From: Micropterus salmoides
Lineage: Eukaryota; Chordata; Actinopteri; Centrarchiformes; Centrarchidae
Length of the DNA stretch: 64,000 bases
NCBI RefSeq assembly: GCF_014851395.1
Contig: NW_024040928.1
Location: forward strand, 15,639,012-15,703,011
Direction of reading: 5' to 3'
The translations under genes were made by a program, and so were the position numbers. Below, piece after piece: positions 46,901 to 59,739 of this stretch; within the stretch, counting starts at the first letter, position 1; every line of letters starts with the position of its first letter. The notes under the pieces are model-generated. The model worked only from the letters and a program-made list of their open reading frames with translations. It was not told the origin of the DNA and did not search any database.

Positions 46901-49900
46901 TGTTACAACCATACCCGGTCTTCCCTACTATTACATCCACTGATTATTGTTATTAAGTGGGAAATGAATACCTATTGGTGGCAGGTTAAACAAACCCTAT
47001 CCATAGTAATTGAGTTGATAATCACAGGATACATTTAAAGATTTTTGGAGTGAAATAAGTCATCCATCCTTATCAGGCCCAACAATACATAACAATGAAA
47101 CATTTGTCCTAAATTCCACCTGTTGAGTTTCACTTCTAATCCTGTAAAAGCTGTACCACCTACCACATGCCTGTACATGAGAGTATGAAGCATTCTTACC
47201 CTTTTATTGTTCCCCGTGCTCTGCTTTGCCTAGTGGAGGATAGACAGTGCCGCCACCTCCACCTATGAGCTAGGAAACCCTCCAGACTACCGCGGTCAAG
47301 CCTGTATGAAGAAACATGACGTGCCCATGAGGCATGTGGCCAGGCAGGTACGACCACCCACCTCTCCACCTAGTTAGCGCCCCCCTTTTTTTCTGTGTTG
47401 TTGCAGTGGATCATAGACAGTGGTGCCACATCCGACTGGAATATAGGCAGCTCACCGGATGCCCGCGGTCTGGCCTGCCTAAGGAGGCATGGCATTGAGA
47501 CGAGTCACAGGGCCCGACAGGTACAACCAAATGTCCCGTGGCTCCTCTCACCCCATTTTTAGCTTCATTACACTGGCTCCCAGTATGTTTTAGAATTGAC
47601 TTTAAAATTCTATTTATCACTTTTAAAGCTTTTCATGGCCTCTCGCCTTGTTATATTTCTGACCTTTTAGTCCCATACGCACCAGCACGACCTTGAGATC
47701 CTCGGGCAGAGGTCTGTTGTCTGTTCCAGAGTCTCGACTGAAAACTAAAGGGGACAGAGCGTTTGCTGTCAGGGCCCTGAGGCTCTGGAACAGCCTGCCC
47801 GAGGAAATCAGGTCGGCTGAGTCAGTGAACTCTTTTAAGTCCCTTCTTAAAACATACTTTTATAGGAGAGCTTTTCCCGATCTTATTTGACTTTATTTTA
47901 TCCCTTTTATTTTATTGTATTTTACTAATTTTATATTAAATTTTCATGCTCTTATCTTTTTTTGTATTATTCTTTACACTTGTTAAAGCACTTTGTAACT
48001 TGTTTTTGAAAAGTGCTCTACAAATAAGGATTATTATTATTATTATTATTGATATTTGTGTTTATTAGTATAATGTTGGTAAGATGGTGCCTTCTAGACA
48101 CCCAGGTGTTGCTGTTGCTCTGTGACTCAATGTATGACCAGCTTACTGGAGCTTTTTCTAGTTCAACACAGGCTCAAAAATTTTTTTCTAATGCCTGGAA
48201 TGCCATGTTTAAAAACATGGGATGCCACAGACATAACAACAGAATTATTAATATATTTTAATTGTAAGAACACACACACCAGACAATTCAGCCAAGACTC
48301 ATGACCACACATTTTCAGAGTGGCGGTTCTGGGGACTTCAACTCGCGTGATCAAACGTGACTTCAGAAATAAACGAACATGGAGGCAGACTAATTGTCAG
48401 CTAGTTGCACTTGTGTGTGCCATGTTCTGCAGAGAAAAACAAAAAAAAAGGATGAAACTGTGGATGAACTCGTGACTGTGAAGAGGACATCTGCAAGGTT
48501 TATACATTTTATAGTGCAAACAAATATACAACGTGTTGGTAACACTTCCTGGTTGGTTTACTCTCATTGGCTGTTGGGGCTTTTTTGTTCCATCGCTGTT
48601 CCATCACAGTACAGGAAATGATTCAAGTCTTCCTGATTTCGAATCGTACATACTAAAACATGTTTGATATTTGCGATACGGCCTCTGATCTAGTCGCTGA
48701 CCTTGGTTTTATGTCTATACACTCTTCTCACTACATGATCATTTCGCCCGTTACTCTGTTTCAACCATGCCATAGATTGAGAACGCCACCGCAATTTTTG
48801 GGAGGGGCGAATTGGACCCAAAATCGGCCCAGTTATCTTCTAGTGTGGGACCAGAGTTTTACATGATTGCTCTGTCCACACAAGCTCTTCCTTTGCAAAT
48901 GGTGGAATAGAAAATCTGTTTCAGTTTGTCAGTGCCAGATTTTTACAATGTAGCCCTGTGTTTCATTAATGATTAACTACTCCCTGCTTTAACACACCCG
49001 CATCATCACAAATTAAATGAAAACTAATTCAAACCCAGACTCTAGCTCTGGAAAAAATAACCCTGTAGAGGGACCAGGATTAGTTGTTAGTGTAATAAAA
49101 TGAGTGTGCACACAATTTATTAACTTTTCTTCTTTACCTGCTAGAGAAAATTCAGTAAAATACCCTTACAGTGGGCACATATATTTACTGGTGTTACACT
49201 AATACCTTGGTTCCCAACCCTTTTAGCCTATGACGCCTTTAAAACAAAGCTTTGTTGTGAGTAGATTGTCTGAGTGTGGTGGCCTTTTCAGTTCGCCCCT
49301 ACAATCATATGCTTTATAAAACGTCTGTCGCTTTGCACACAGCTTACACAATATAACATTTATATAAGATAGGTCTTTATAATGGCACATATGGTGAAAG
49401 AGATGAACTTATATTTGATATTAAAATGATAAGAACTGTAGAAATGCCCCTTTGAACAGTTATTCTTCACTCTTCTCTCAGTTACAGTTTGCAGCAGGTT
49501 TAGCTTAAACCTCAATTACAGTGACCTCTTGTGACAGTTAGCTGAACTCCGCAGGACGCATCAGCTGGTTCAGATTCTGAGGACACAACAATAGGGTTTA
49601 AGAGATAATGTGACTCAGGAAAGACGAGACTGGCAAGCTACTTATTTGTTTTTTTATATGTTTTTTTTTTTTTTTTTGTGTTGTTTGTGTTATATTGCTG
49701 CAGTAAGTTTAGTCCTGTCTAAGTTCCTTTCGTTTTTTTTGCCTCTAGTTTATGTGCTACTTGAGCTGTTTAAAATGTGCTTTTATTTCTAAGTGGCTAT
49801 CTACTTTTTAGATTTATTGAACAATTTTAGGGACCTTTTTTCCCCAAATACATCAAGTAATGATGTTAATGAATAAGTTTTAAATTCAAGATGGCAGTTT

Positions 49901-52900
49901 TTACCATTGTACAGGTTTTCTGATATGGATTTTGAGACTATAGTCTTATTATCTTGGAAATATATTTTGTGTGTGTTTGGTTGTGAATCTGTTCACTAGG
50001 CCTGTGTCTATACTGCTGTGTATCATGATGGTGCCCTGTGTTGTGTATGAAATATCGATAGAGCCAATGTTTGTATCACCTCGCAGCATGTGTTTCAAAT
50101 CTTGAAACAGGCCTGAAATTACACCAAGATGTTTGTCCATCTAGGGCCTTCAGGCTTTGCGCTGTGCTGACTTATCCTCAGCGTAACTCCTACTCCCCTA
50201 TGCCCTAAAAACACTTTCTTTATGTTTCCCTGAGAGAACTTCACCCTGCGCTTGAGTTCTGCTGTCTTGTTGGTTTGTCTGTCTGCAAATCGTTCAGTCA
50301 GACACTCATCTAATCTCCTCAAAGTAGGGACGTGGAGGCTCAGTCCTTGGCTTAAACCCAGCCAAATCCACACAATGGGCTTTGACAAGCTTTTGCTCTT
50401 TCCTCTTTTCCTTTATCACCCTTTTCATTTCTCTCACTTACTTTTGCTCCCACCCTTTATTTTTTCTTCCCCTTACCCCCAATTTCGTTACTCAGTGAAC
50501 TTTGCTGACCTTCTGTCGCTGCCAGTTTCCAAGTAGACTGGCCAAAAGGGAGATGGTATGGAGACAACGGTATCCCCACATAAACAAATGTGTTTGTTTA
50601 ATTAAGCAAACATGCTCCGCAGTGAGCCATAAAAGCCTATGTGAAGTGTTTAATGCCTCATGAGAACTTGCGAACCAGTCATTAGATTTAAGAGAGCATA
50701 AATTTTTATTTCATACTCATCAATATGTTATCAGTAAGTCAACATTTAGATAAAATAAGTGTTGGCAATGTTTTAAACTATGATACAATCCAGACACAGC
50801 CTAAGGTTGCTCGGTGCAGGCTGTCATTTAAATGGTTATTGTATGTAATAGATTTTTTAAATTTAGCATTTTTAACTTTTAACTTAACACTTCTGTATAT
50901 TATTGTTGTTGTTACATGCAGTAGTATGTAATATTATATTTTAAGGAAATATATGAAATCTAAATATGCTATAACACTTTACTTTCTAAGCAGAATAAAA
51001 ACATTTAATAAATTGTTTATAACAAACTATGTATTTAAATGTATTTGTCAACAATTATAACTCCTATAACATTTAATATTATTTTAACTGCTTTGTCATT
51101 CATTATCTATTTACACACCAGCCTCCACTTATGAATGCTCACAGGGCCTGCAACCTATGGTCAATTCAGAAGTCAGTCACTATATTTTTCAGAATATGCT
51201 AATTCAATTAACATCTATATTTCCACAAGTCTTTCTTCAAACTCTACTAAAATCAACACAGACATTCTCTATATGGCCGATATCGAGAGTTGCAAAGGGT
51301 TTTCAGATCGGTCAAACGGTGAGTCTGCAGTGATCTTCCGTATCTTGCTATAACTCCTACAGTATGCACAACATTTTATTTTTGGCTAAGTTATGGTTCA
51401 AATGCCACCAAAATAATTGACAAAACACTCAAAACCAATAGAATGATGTGTGATTTTTTTTTTTTTTTGCCTCACCAACATCTTGACAGTAAGTGTTTTG
51501 AAGTTTTAACTGACAAAACCATCCAGGTCTGGCACATGTGATGTCCTTACTAACTACTAACTGAGCAGGTGTGTGGAAACAGCTTCTCACCAGTAGCTCA
51601 GTCAGGAAGTCACCTACTCTGCAGATCTGACGTTCCAGGATTCAGAGCCCCAAGTGAGAGAGTCAGACTTGCTGACTGTGGGGTTGTTCAGATCCTAGTG
51701 AGTCTAAGGTCTCTTTTATTTGGATCTTTTGACACTTTCTTCTTTTTCTTTGCTAAAAAGTGTTTGTGCAGCTTAAACTTTAAACCTTGGAAACACAAAA
51801 TGTCGCAGGTGGGTTGAACATTTCACCCAGTAAGTAGTCCAGTACATATAGGCAAGGCAAGTTTATTTGTATAGCACATTTCAACAACAAGGTAATTCAA
51901 AGTGCTTTCCCTAAAACATAAAAGCAACAGGGAAATAAAAAAAGTTTAAAAGCAACATAGGGAAATTGAAAAAATACACATTAAAAAAATAATAAAAGTT
52001 ACAGTGCAGTGTACAATCAGGGTTAAAATAGTTAAATGGAAAATAAAAACAGGCTGAGGAGTTGAGCAAATAATTGAGTTACAATTATTTTGAAAAGAGA
52101 ATAAACAGAGAAGTACACTTAATCTAGTCTCTCTAGCTGGTCTGTACTCGGGTCCATAGCAATCTTTGGGTCCACTGAAACTCCAAAAACCCTCGGACAC
52201 TACAGAGAAACCAGGACATGTCTGTCCGCAGGCCACTTTGATCCAGTTATACTCTGGACCCACCTGCGCGTTTACAGGTGGACAGAGGTTCCTGCAAATC
52301 ACTCACTTGCGAGATTTAAGACCACTTCCTTCACTCTGTTCAATCTCTCTCTCATTATCTTTTCACTCAGTTTACCTACTCATTTCTCACCGTGTAAATA
52401 TTTAATTAAAAGCAATGGTAAAAAGCTAAAAACAAAGAAAAAGAAAACAGGACAGTAAAAGTTACAGTGCAGTGTAAGTTATCAATCTACTAGTTAAAGG
52501 CAGTGGTAAAAAGAAAAATCTTAAATATTTAATTAAAAGCAATGGTAAAAAGAAATGTTTTCAGTCTTAATTTAAAATAACTGACAGTTTCAGCAGACCT
52601 GCAGTTATCTGGGAGTTTGTTCCAGATATACGGAGCATAATAACTGAACGCTGCTTCTCCTTGTTTAGATTTGACTCGGGGAACAGAAAGCAAACCTGCC
52701 CCAGACAACCTGAGAGGTCTGGATGGTTCATAACGAAGCAGAAGATCAGAAATGTATTTTGGCCCTAAACCATTTAGTGCTTTATAAACTAACAGCAGGA
52801 TTTTGAAATCAAATCTTTGACATACAGTAAGCCAATGTAAAGACCTCAGAACTGGAGTGATGTGATCCACCTTTTTGGTCTTAGTGAGGACTCGAGCAGC

Positions 52901-55900
52901 AGCGTTCTGAATCAGCTGCAGCTGTCTGATGGATTTCTTAGGGAGCCCTGTAAGGACACTGTTACAGTAGTCGAGTCGACTGAAGATAAATGCATGGATT
53001 AAGCTTTTCCAGGTCCTGCTGAGACATAAGTCCTTTAATACTTGATATATTCTTCAAGTGATAGTATGTCCATGACTACACTAAGATTTCTGGCTTGATT
53101 TGTGGTTCTTAACGTTACAGATTGAAGTCGAGCACTGACTTTCAATCGTTCCTCCCTGGCTCAAAAAACAATAACTTTAACAGTTTTATATTTGTTCAAT
53201 TGAAGAAAATTCTGGCACATCCAGCCGTTGACCTGCTCAATACAGTTACTCAGCACCCGTATGGGATCATAGTCCCCTGGTGAAATGGTTATGTAAATTT
53301 GTGTGTCATCTGCATAATTATGGTAACATATTTTGTTGTTTTCCATAATCTGAGCCAGTGGAAGCATGTAAATGTTAAACAAAAGAGGTCCCAAAATGGA
53401 CCCTTGGGGAACTCCACATGTCATTTTTGTCAGCTCATATGTGTGATTACCTATAGACACAAAGTAGTCCCTGTCCTTTAAGTAGGATTCAAACCATTTT
53501 AGTACTGTGCCAGAAAGTCCAACCCAGTTTTCAAGTCTGTCTAGTAATATGTTGTGGTCGACCGTGTAGCACTGAGATCCAATAATACTATGACACTCTC
53601 TGATCTCAAGGCGATGCTGTAAAGATCAAGTTTGTGTTCCTGCAATTATCTTAAAGTCTGAATTCTTTCATCACTTTAATCTCTTAAGTAGTCTGCATCT
53701 GTTCTTCTCCAGTGAAAATGTCAAATATTGCGTTTTTCACGACTTGCTTGATTCCCGATCATTGCTGCTTGTGGCTGTATTTATTTTTGTTATTTAAACC
53801 TGTGCTTTTCCTACTGTGATTTGTCAGAATGTCTTCAACAAAAAAAGGGCTACCATTGATAAATTTCCCACAATTTTGCGATATCTCTTCATATCTTCTC
53901 AGGGCTTTATCTTATCTTTCAAACTTGCTGAACTTGAATTATGCTGTGTGGCGCACCCTGCTTATTCCTCATTTATATTAACACCCACCCAGCTCACTCT
54001 CAGGCACATATTTCAGAAATCAGACCGAGGTTTCTGTTGGCCACTGTCTCAGTTAGAGTGTGAGAGCGCAAGGTAGCAGCAGAGAGATCAACAGCTTCTG
54101 TGATTATTACTGCGACAGATGACCAACCTGTGTGAAAGTAAAGTGTGAGAGATTTTTTTTTAAAAAGTCATCCGACCACCATGGCTACAACCAGACTAGG
54201 AATAAAAACATGGATTCAAAACAGTCATAATAATTATCTGTTTACTGCTGTGGTGTTACATGAATGACCACAACTGTCTCTGTGATTGAATGTGTCCCTC
54301 AACATCTGGATCATTGCAGGCATTTTATTCGTGTCTTGTTCTTGTTCTTCTTGGCATCCATATAAATCGTCTCTCAGAACCCTTCAAAACTATTTAGGGG
54401 GCTGCCTGTTTTTTATTTCATCTCGTTCCATTAAATCATCTCGAAGCACAGTGAGCACTTTGCACAACACCCCTCCGCATGCTTACAGATGTGCAGCTTT
54501 CATAACCCAGTTTTCAGCATGTCCAGAATCAAGTTGTTATCCTCAAGATCGAAGCCCTTGTTGATTTGGCCACACTGGTGATTACCGTGGTAATGGCAAG
54601 TGCAGTTTAAAACGACATCAAAAACTCTGCGAGCTGCTATTTTGTCCGTATATATAACATCATCAAAAAGTTCTGGTATATCTGTTTATAGTTCAGCCAA
54701 ACATACTCAAGTTCTTTTAACAAAGAAGTCAATGATAATAATGTGATTTCATGCTGCACAAGTCGAGAGTAGATTTCCACATAACAGCGGGGCACCGTAA
54801 AGTTGGTTGGTTAACTCCTCGTCTTACAGCTCGCTTTGGCTCCATAGTGTTTTATTACTCCCTTGCAAAATCTGAAAACGATATGCTGACAAAAACTGCT
54901 GAAAATTTCTGTTTTGTATAAGCAACTTCGATGAACAGTCGCTGTTAGAGCTAACCTGGGTGACAAGTACATTATGTTCATGTTTGCGTCGTATGCACTG
55001 TTTGCTGTGAATCCCTTGTGTATGTGAAGGCAATAGGAGTCCAGCGCAGGAATGGCGGACTCCGCCACTAACATTGAAAACTTAAAAAACCGAATGTAAT
55101 TCCTGAAAAAATGCCGACCATTAATAGTATCAAAAACATTGTTTGATTTCATGAAAATCTTAACATTTATAACATTAAATGTGTATTTCCATGACTAGGC
55201 TGTCTTTATTGTTGTATTGGAAATGTTTGATTTTCACTGCATATGATTGAAGAACCGGAGAGAGGCTCTGCAGGCCGTACTGTGTTTCCACACCGAGCCA
55301 AAAGTAATATTTGTTTTGTCCTGCATTTCTTCCCGACTTCCAGGTGACCAAGGATGATTTCATGAGCTTTGAGTACATTCTCTGCATGGATGAGAGCAAT
55401 TTGAGGTACAGTTATTTCAGCTCACAGCATCAGTGTTTATTATTTCTCCAAATGTGGATTGCAGTTGGGCACACAGTTGTTGAAAATACTGGTGTCATGT
55501 GTTAAGTGTCCCGTCACACATATTAATGCCTGGGAGAAAAAGAAAAAAACATTTGCCTTGAATGGGGTCAAACTAGGTTGTCCTGCTAACTGTCTCGATA
55601 GTGATCTGTGCTACTTGTTCACATGCACATGAAAATGGAGGTAACATTGAGCTTTAACTAACGTGTAGGTGAATGCCTCCCCTTAATGAGCAATATCCTT
55701 TCTTAAGCTCTTTCCAGAGGTCAGTGGGAGGGATATTTTCTGATACTTTGAACGTTTAGGGATCATTTTGAGATCACATGCCTATGGCAGATCTGATCTG
55801 TAAGCAGCTTACTGAGTTCTTTGGATGCCTTGTCTTTGCTCTTTGAGCAGTTTTTCCTCCCCTTCCCTTTCTCTCCCACATTATTTTTTTCTCCACAAAT

Positions 55901-58900
55901 GTTAAGCTGACGAGACTGAGAAAATGAGACCCTGTCCTAGACAAAATGTACTCAGTCCATGTGTAGTTTTCTTTTAACAGAACCCATCTCATTGTTGTCA
56001 GCTTGAAAGTGTTTATACCTCCTGTTTCAGTTTGATGTACAACAGGTTGAGATGTTATTTTAATTTTCTGTGTGTTGCCTGAATCAAGCTTATAACATCT
56101 TCTGTTAGTGATTTTGGAAGAAGGTAATCACATTCTGTACATTATTGGAAGGATTTTTAACATGACAGTTCTGCACATAGGAAAACATAGACGTCTCACC
56201 TCATATCTACATGGCAGACAAAACAATACTACAATCTAAATATTGTCCAGAGGTCACAAGTTAAAACCTTCAAGCGTTTTCTTATTCTGCTCTCCTGGAG
56301 TTACATATTTTCTCTTGTGTTCGCAGTGACTTGAACAGAAAAGCAAAGTTGGTGAAAAACGCCAAGGCACAGATTGAGCTTCTTGGTTCATATGACCCTC
56401 AGAAGCAGCTGATCATCAAAGATCCGTATTATGTAAGTATTCAAATATATTCACTTTTAAATATTGAATATTACTGGTCACAAAACACAATGTTAAAGAT
56501 CTTTTATGTTATACTGAGGAGTGAACAAATATTTAATTTCATTATGAAACAGGGACAAATTAAACAATGTTGTTTAAATATTGGAATAACAGCACTCATA
56601 TTTTAACCATCTGCACTTGAGAAAACTAAAACTTCTGATCTTGTGTATTTTCCAAGGCATATAGCATTAAATATTCATTAATAAATAAACAACATTCAAC
56701 TTTAAAGTTTTGGGGGAAAAAAACAACTTCCTTTGATATTATTACTTAGCAAAACTTATTGTGTTTCGACTGTGTGGATGACCCCACAACTGCCATCACA
56801 TTATGATTCAAATGTTGCTAAATTCTGATTGGTGCACAGAAGTACATGACATCACTTTTCTAACCCATCCTCTTCAAATTAAGAACTCAGACAAAACAAG
56901 TAATACAGAAAATCTGTCATGTAAATAAAAAAAAAATGTTTGGAAAATTGGTAGAATTGGTGGAAAAGTTTTTCAGGTACGGTTCCACTGCTCAAAGTAA
57001 GAAGCTGGTTGAGGAAATAAGTTTTATGGGCCTTTTAAAACTAAACTTAAAACTGTTTCATGGTGAATGTAAACTGTCAATTTTGTTTGGAAAGAACAAA
57101 GAAAAAAAGTCATTTTCTCTTCTTCAAATGGCTATGCACATGTTCAGAGTACTATATATCATAAGAAAAGGGTTTTATAGACGTGAAAAAATGCTGAAAT
57201 GTTGCGCAGTGGAGACCACAGTTTTGGACACAGCATATATATCTTCTGGTGCACGTGTTAGTTGTGGAGAGAATTTACTCTCCACGGGAAGAGATGGGAT
57301 ATAGGCATGTGTTTCATGAAATAAACAGCCCTGCAACAGTAAAACGGCAGCAGTTCCTTGCTCACTTATTTTGAATAAATGTCTAGATTGTAACCGTAAA
57401 AAATGTGCTATTTAAGCGTTCCAGCCCTTTACACACCACAATAAATTACTTTTACAAAACGTACAGTGATGCCAAATTTATCAAATAACAGTAACCTTCT
57501 CTGTTTTCAGTTTGCTTAATCACACTCCATGGCTCACTCATCTGTTTTGTTCCTTTTACGTGCTTTGTCTTCTCTGAAAAGTCCTGCCAAATTATTTGGA
57601 CATGGTTCATTGGATGACTTTTATCTTCTTGAAGGTTATGAATGAGAAAGGCAAGAACGGGAAAAGTGGAAGTGAATAAAGGTTGAGAGATGTTGGAGAG
57701 TTTGATCAGTGATGATAAGTTGTCAATTTACATGAATTTACATTTACATCAATTTACATTTAGGACTTTGGGATCCTTGGGACACTCACACTTTTCATAT
57801 TTTCAAAATAAAACAGTCATCACTTTATTAGAGATGTGGCCGGAAGAAGAGGTTGTGGTTGACCACGATTGATGTAGTCAAGTATAGTAGTTTGTCTCAG
57901 ATTTTGGCTATGAACATCACTTTTCTTTGTTTGGCTATCCACAAGTGTCTTGTAGCTCTTTTTTGCCAAAAGGAGGCGTGAATGAATACTCTTCGGTCAG
58001 TGTGGTTTGGACAGTATTGGATTGTGGTCCCTCGCCAGGAACCACATAGCATGACAACAAAGTGAGCAAAGAGGTGAAGGACAGTCATTGTAAATGTGTC
58101 TGGATAAATGTACGTACGTTTTCTACTCCATTTACTGTGATTATAACAACAAACTCACAGCATGGCTGAATCACCAAAGCGCCTTTCTTTATTCTTGGCA
58201 TTTTTACTGTTATTACTAGACATAATTGAGAGCTTACATTCATAATTTGCTGTTAAACAAGTTTAGCTTGAAATCCCCAGAAGACCTACATTTTTAATAG
58301 AATTCAATTACTTATCATGGCATGCATGCATTAATAGAACCACCAGATGTGTGCGTGTGTGTTTTTAGCCATGCTAGCGGTACCATTGACTTTTCACCTA
58401 GCGCCACCATCAGGTCAACATTTCAGTTTGTCCAATACTTTGAAAAACTAATGACATTGCCCTCAGCCTCAATTGTACTTTGTGTTGGTAACAGGCTAAA
58501 CTAAGATGGTGAACAAGGTAAACATTAAACCTGCTTATCAGCATGTTAGCATTGCCGTTTTGAGCATGCTGATGTTAGCATATATCTTGAAGCACTGCTG
58601 TGCTAAATTACAACCTCTAAGAGCTCTCTGCATGGCTGTAGCTGGTTTTGTTAAAGAGTCTTACAGCTATTCTAGTACTACATGTCTGACAAAGTTGTGT
58701 TTAGAACTGAAACAATTAAACAAAGAATGTTGTAGTCGATCAACAGAAAATTATTTGAATACTTTTTTCATAATTGATTCATGGAGGTGTTTTTTGTGAG
58801 GGTGTGAATTTTTTGTTGTCTTAAATAATAGTAATCTGCATATTGGAAAAAAAAAAATCTATAAAAAAATCTTGAAATTCATGTGATTAAAACTTTAAAA

Positions 58901-59481
58901 GGCAACTTTTATTTATTTTAATTAAAAGGCCTGTCATCTTGGTGGTTATTGATCTGCAACTGCTGTTTTTTCAGTGTTCGTCTCGTTTGTCCAGTGCCTC
59001 AGTTCACATTTGTGTTCATTTGTTCGAGTAATCACAAAAAGTTTTGTTAGCTTTACCATAAAAAATGCATCAAGATTTAAGCATTTAAGTCCAACCACTT
59101 TGAACCGTCAAAACAAAACATGAAGAAAAAAAAAATGCTTTTGGCAATATATTTCTCCCTAAGGAAATGCTGTGTTGCCAAATTTGAGTGTGGGTTCAAG
59201 CTCACATTAAGTGTACAGTTGAAGCCAGTTGGAGGTCTGGGATCTTTTATCATATTTTTTCAAACCACATCACGGAATGGGCCCTACATATCTACAGCTG
59301 TAATAAGTATCAGATTATTTGAATTCTTTGCCACCAATTTTTAAATAAAAGATGTATGTAAAGATTATTTGATTTCTCATTTCTTTTGTCTTTTATCTTA
59401 TAGGGGAGTGACGAGGACTTTGAGAAGGTGTACGAACAGTGTGTACGTTGCTGCAAAGCATTTCTGGAGGTGAACTCCTAA
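43922..59481 (+). CDS. acp1: Low-molecular-weight phosphotyrosine protein phosphatase
   Basis: Spliced CDS: 43922-43964, 44540-44613, then either 47234-47347 or 47407-47520, then 55344-55405, 56327-56432 and 59404-59481. The product is 158 aa, the usual length of the family. The catalytic P-loop CLGNICRS (C-X5-R-S) spans exons 1-2, with the nucleophilic Cys in VLFVCLGN and the Arg in ICRSPIAEA. Exon 4 gives the [12 protein letters not shown] block. The general-acid Asp is in DPYYGSDEDF, across the exon 5/6 boundary, followed by [14 protein letters not shown]. The enzyme is cytosolic and hydrolyses phosphotyrosine on proteins and small phosphate esters. All splice sites are GT-AG and in phase. 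The choice of third exon alters the substrate-specificity loop, as in human isoforms. Confidence 0.97.
44871..46927. mobile_element. DNA element with 27-bp terminal inverted repeats, split by a hAT insertion
   Basis: The left end, starting TAGGGGAGACCGG (44871-44897), and the right end, read inverted and starting TAGGGAAGACCGG (46927-46901), match at 25 of 27 positions and both run into GGTTGTAACA. Removing the inserted hAT copy leaves about 1.07 kb. I see no transposase frame and no obvious target duplication, so the superfamily is undetermined. Lies in acp1 intron 2. Confidence 0.75.
45553..46528. mobile_element. Non-autonomous hAT element, 976 bp, perfect target duplication
   Basis: Ends TAGGGATGGGGA and, inverted, TAGGGATGGGGATCGAGAC. 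It is flanked by GTTGTGAC at 45545-45552 and 46529-46536. No coding capacity. It is nested inside the TIR element that spans 44871-46927, so it is the younger insertion. Confidence 0.88.
47234..47347 (+). CDS. acp1: acp1 alternative exon 3A
   Basis: 114 nt, phase 0, reading [20 protein letters not shown] then [18 protein letters not shown]. It matches the human isoform with [18 protein letters not shown]. Acceptor TTGCCTAG, donor GTACGA. Confidence 0.95.
47407..47520 (+). CDS. acp1: acp1 alternative exon 3B
   Basis: 114 nt, phase 0, reading [20 protein letters not shown] then [18 protein letters not shown]. It matches the second human isoform (IDSGAVSDWNVGRSPDPR). Acceptor TGTTGCAG, donor GTACAA. 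Same length as 3A, so it is interchangeable in frame. Confidence 0.95.
47556..48050 (+). pseudogene. L2-type LINE 3' end
   Basis: Carries the C-terminal part of an L2-like reverse transcriptase protein ([14 protein letters not shown], then after a frameshift [29 protein letters not shown] and KTYFYRRAF), a short 3' UTR with AAGTGCTCTACAAATAAG, and an ATT-repeat tail at 48026-48050, the usual L2 tail. It begins about 35 bp after the exon 3B donor. Confidence 0.8.
48051..51850 (+). other. acp1 intron between exon 3B and exon 4, first part
   Basis: No exon seen. Around 49205-49600 is a degraded fish repeat starting TTGGTTCCCAACCCTTTTAG. T-runs occur at 49660 and 51457. The remainder is unidentified AT-rich DNA. 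Confidence 0.45.
51851..53640 (-). pseudogene. 5'-truncated L2-type LINE with reverse transcriptase remnant
   Basis: Minus strand: [16 protein letters not shown], then [18 protein letters not shown] and [18 protein letters not shown] (the catalytic DD of the polymerase), [12 protein letters not shown], and further 3' [38 protein letters not shown] and [14 protein letters not shown]. It ends at 51851 in the L2-like tail (read on plus as GCAAGTTTATTTGTATAGCAC). About 1.8 kb, frame broken, with a foreign-looking insert near 52080-52390. Confidence 0.85.
53641..55343 (+). other. acp1 intron between exon 3B and exon 4, last part
   Basis: No recognised repeat or exon. It ends in a good acceptor (CTTCCCGACTTCCAG). 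Confidence 0.45.
56433..59403 (+). other. acp1 last intron
   Basis: Opens GTAAGT and closes CTTATAG. A 122-codon frame at 56936-57304 has no family resemblance and no splice support. One degraded repeat is visible at about 58706-58800; nothing else is recognised. Confidence 0.5.
58706..58800 (-). repeat. Degraded teleost interspersed repeat, inverse copy
   Basis: Carries TAGTCGATCAACAGAAAATTA and the following AT-rich tail of the family also seen near 3150-3465, here in the opposite orientation inside acp1 intron 5. Confidence 0.45.
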
Positions 59482-59711
59482 CAACGTCCCACCTTATATG
59501 ATCTTTGTTGAATTTGTTGGATGAAAAATCAACCAAATATGCTTTGGCTCTGTAACACAAGCACACCTCATCAATATAACTGTCTTGCACGTGTCACTGA
59601 AAGAACCAGAACACTTTGTTTCAGTGTTGTAAATGTTATACAGACCACACATTGTGTGCATTTATAAGGATGCTGTGTGGACATGTTTGGAGACTGTAAC
59701 TTCAGGTGATT

Positions 59712-59717
59712 AATAAA
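59712..59717 (+). terminator. acp1: acp1 poly(A) signal
   Basis: AATAAA 231 bases after the stop codon, the first canonical hexamer downstream. Confidence 0.65.
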
Positions 59718-59739
59718 ATGGATAAATGAGAATGACTAT

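Noticed and set aside
56936..57304. 122-codon frame in the last acp1 intron
   Set aside because: No recognisable family, no splice support, AT-rich composition like the surrounding intron.
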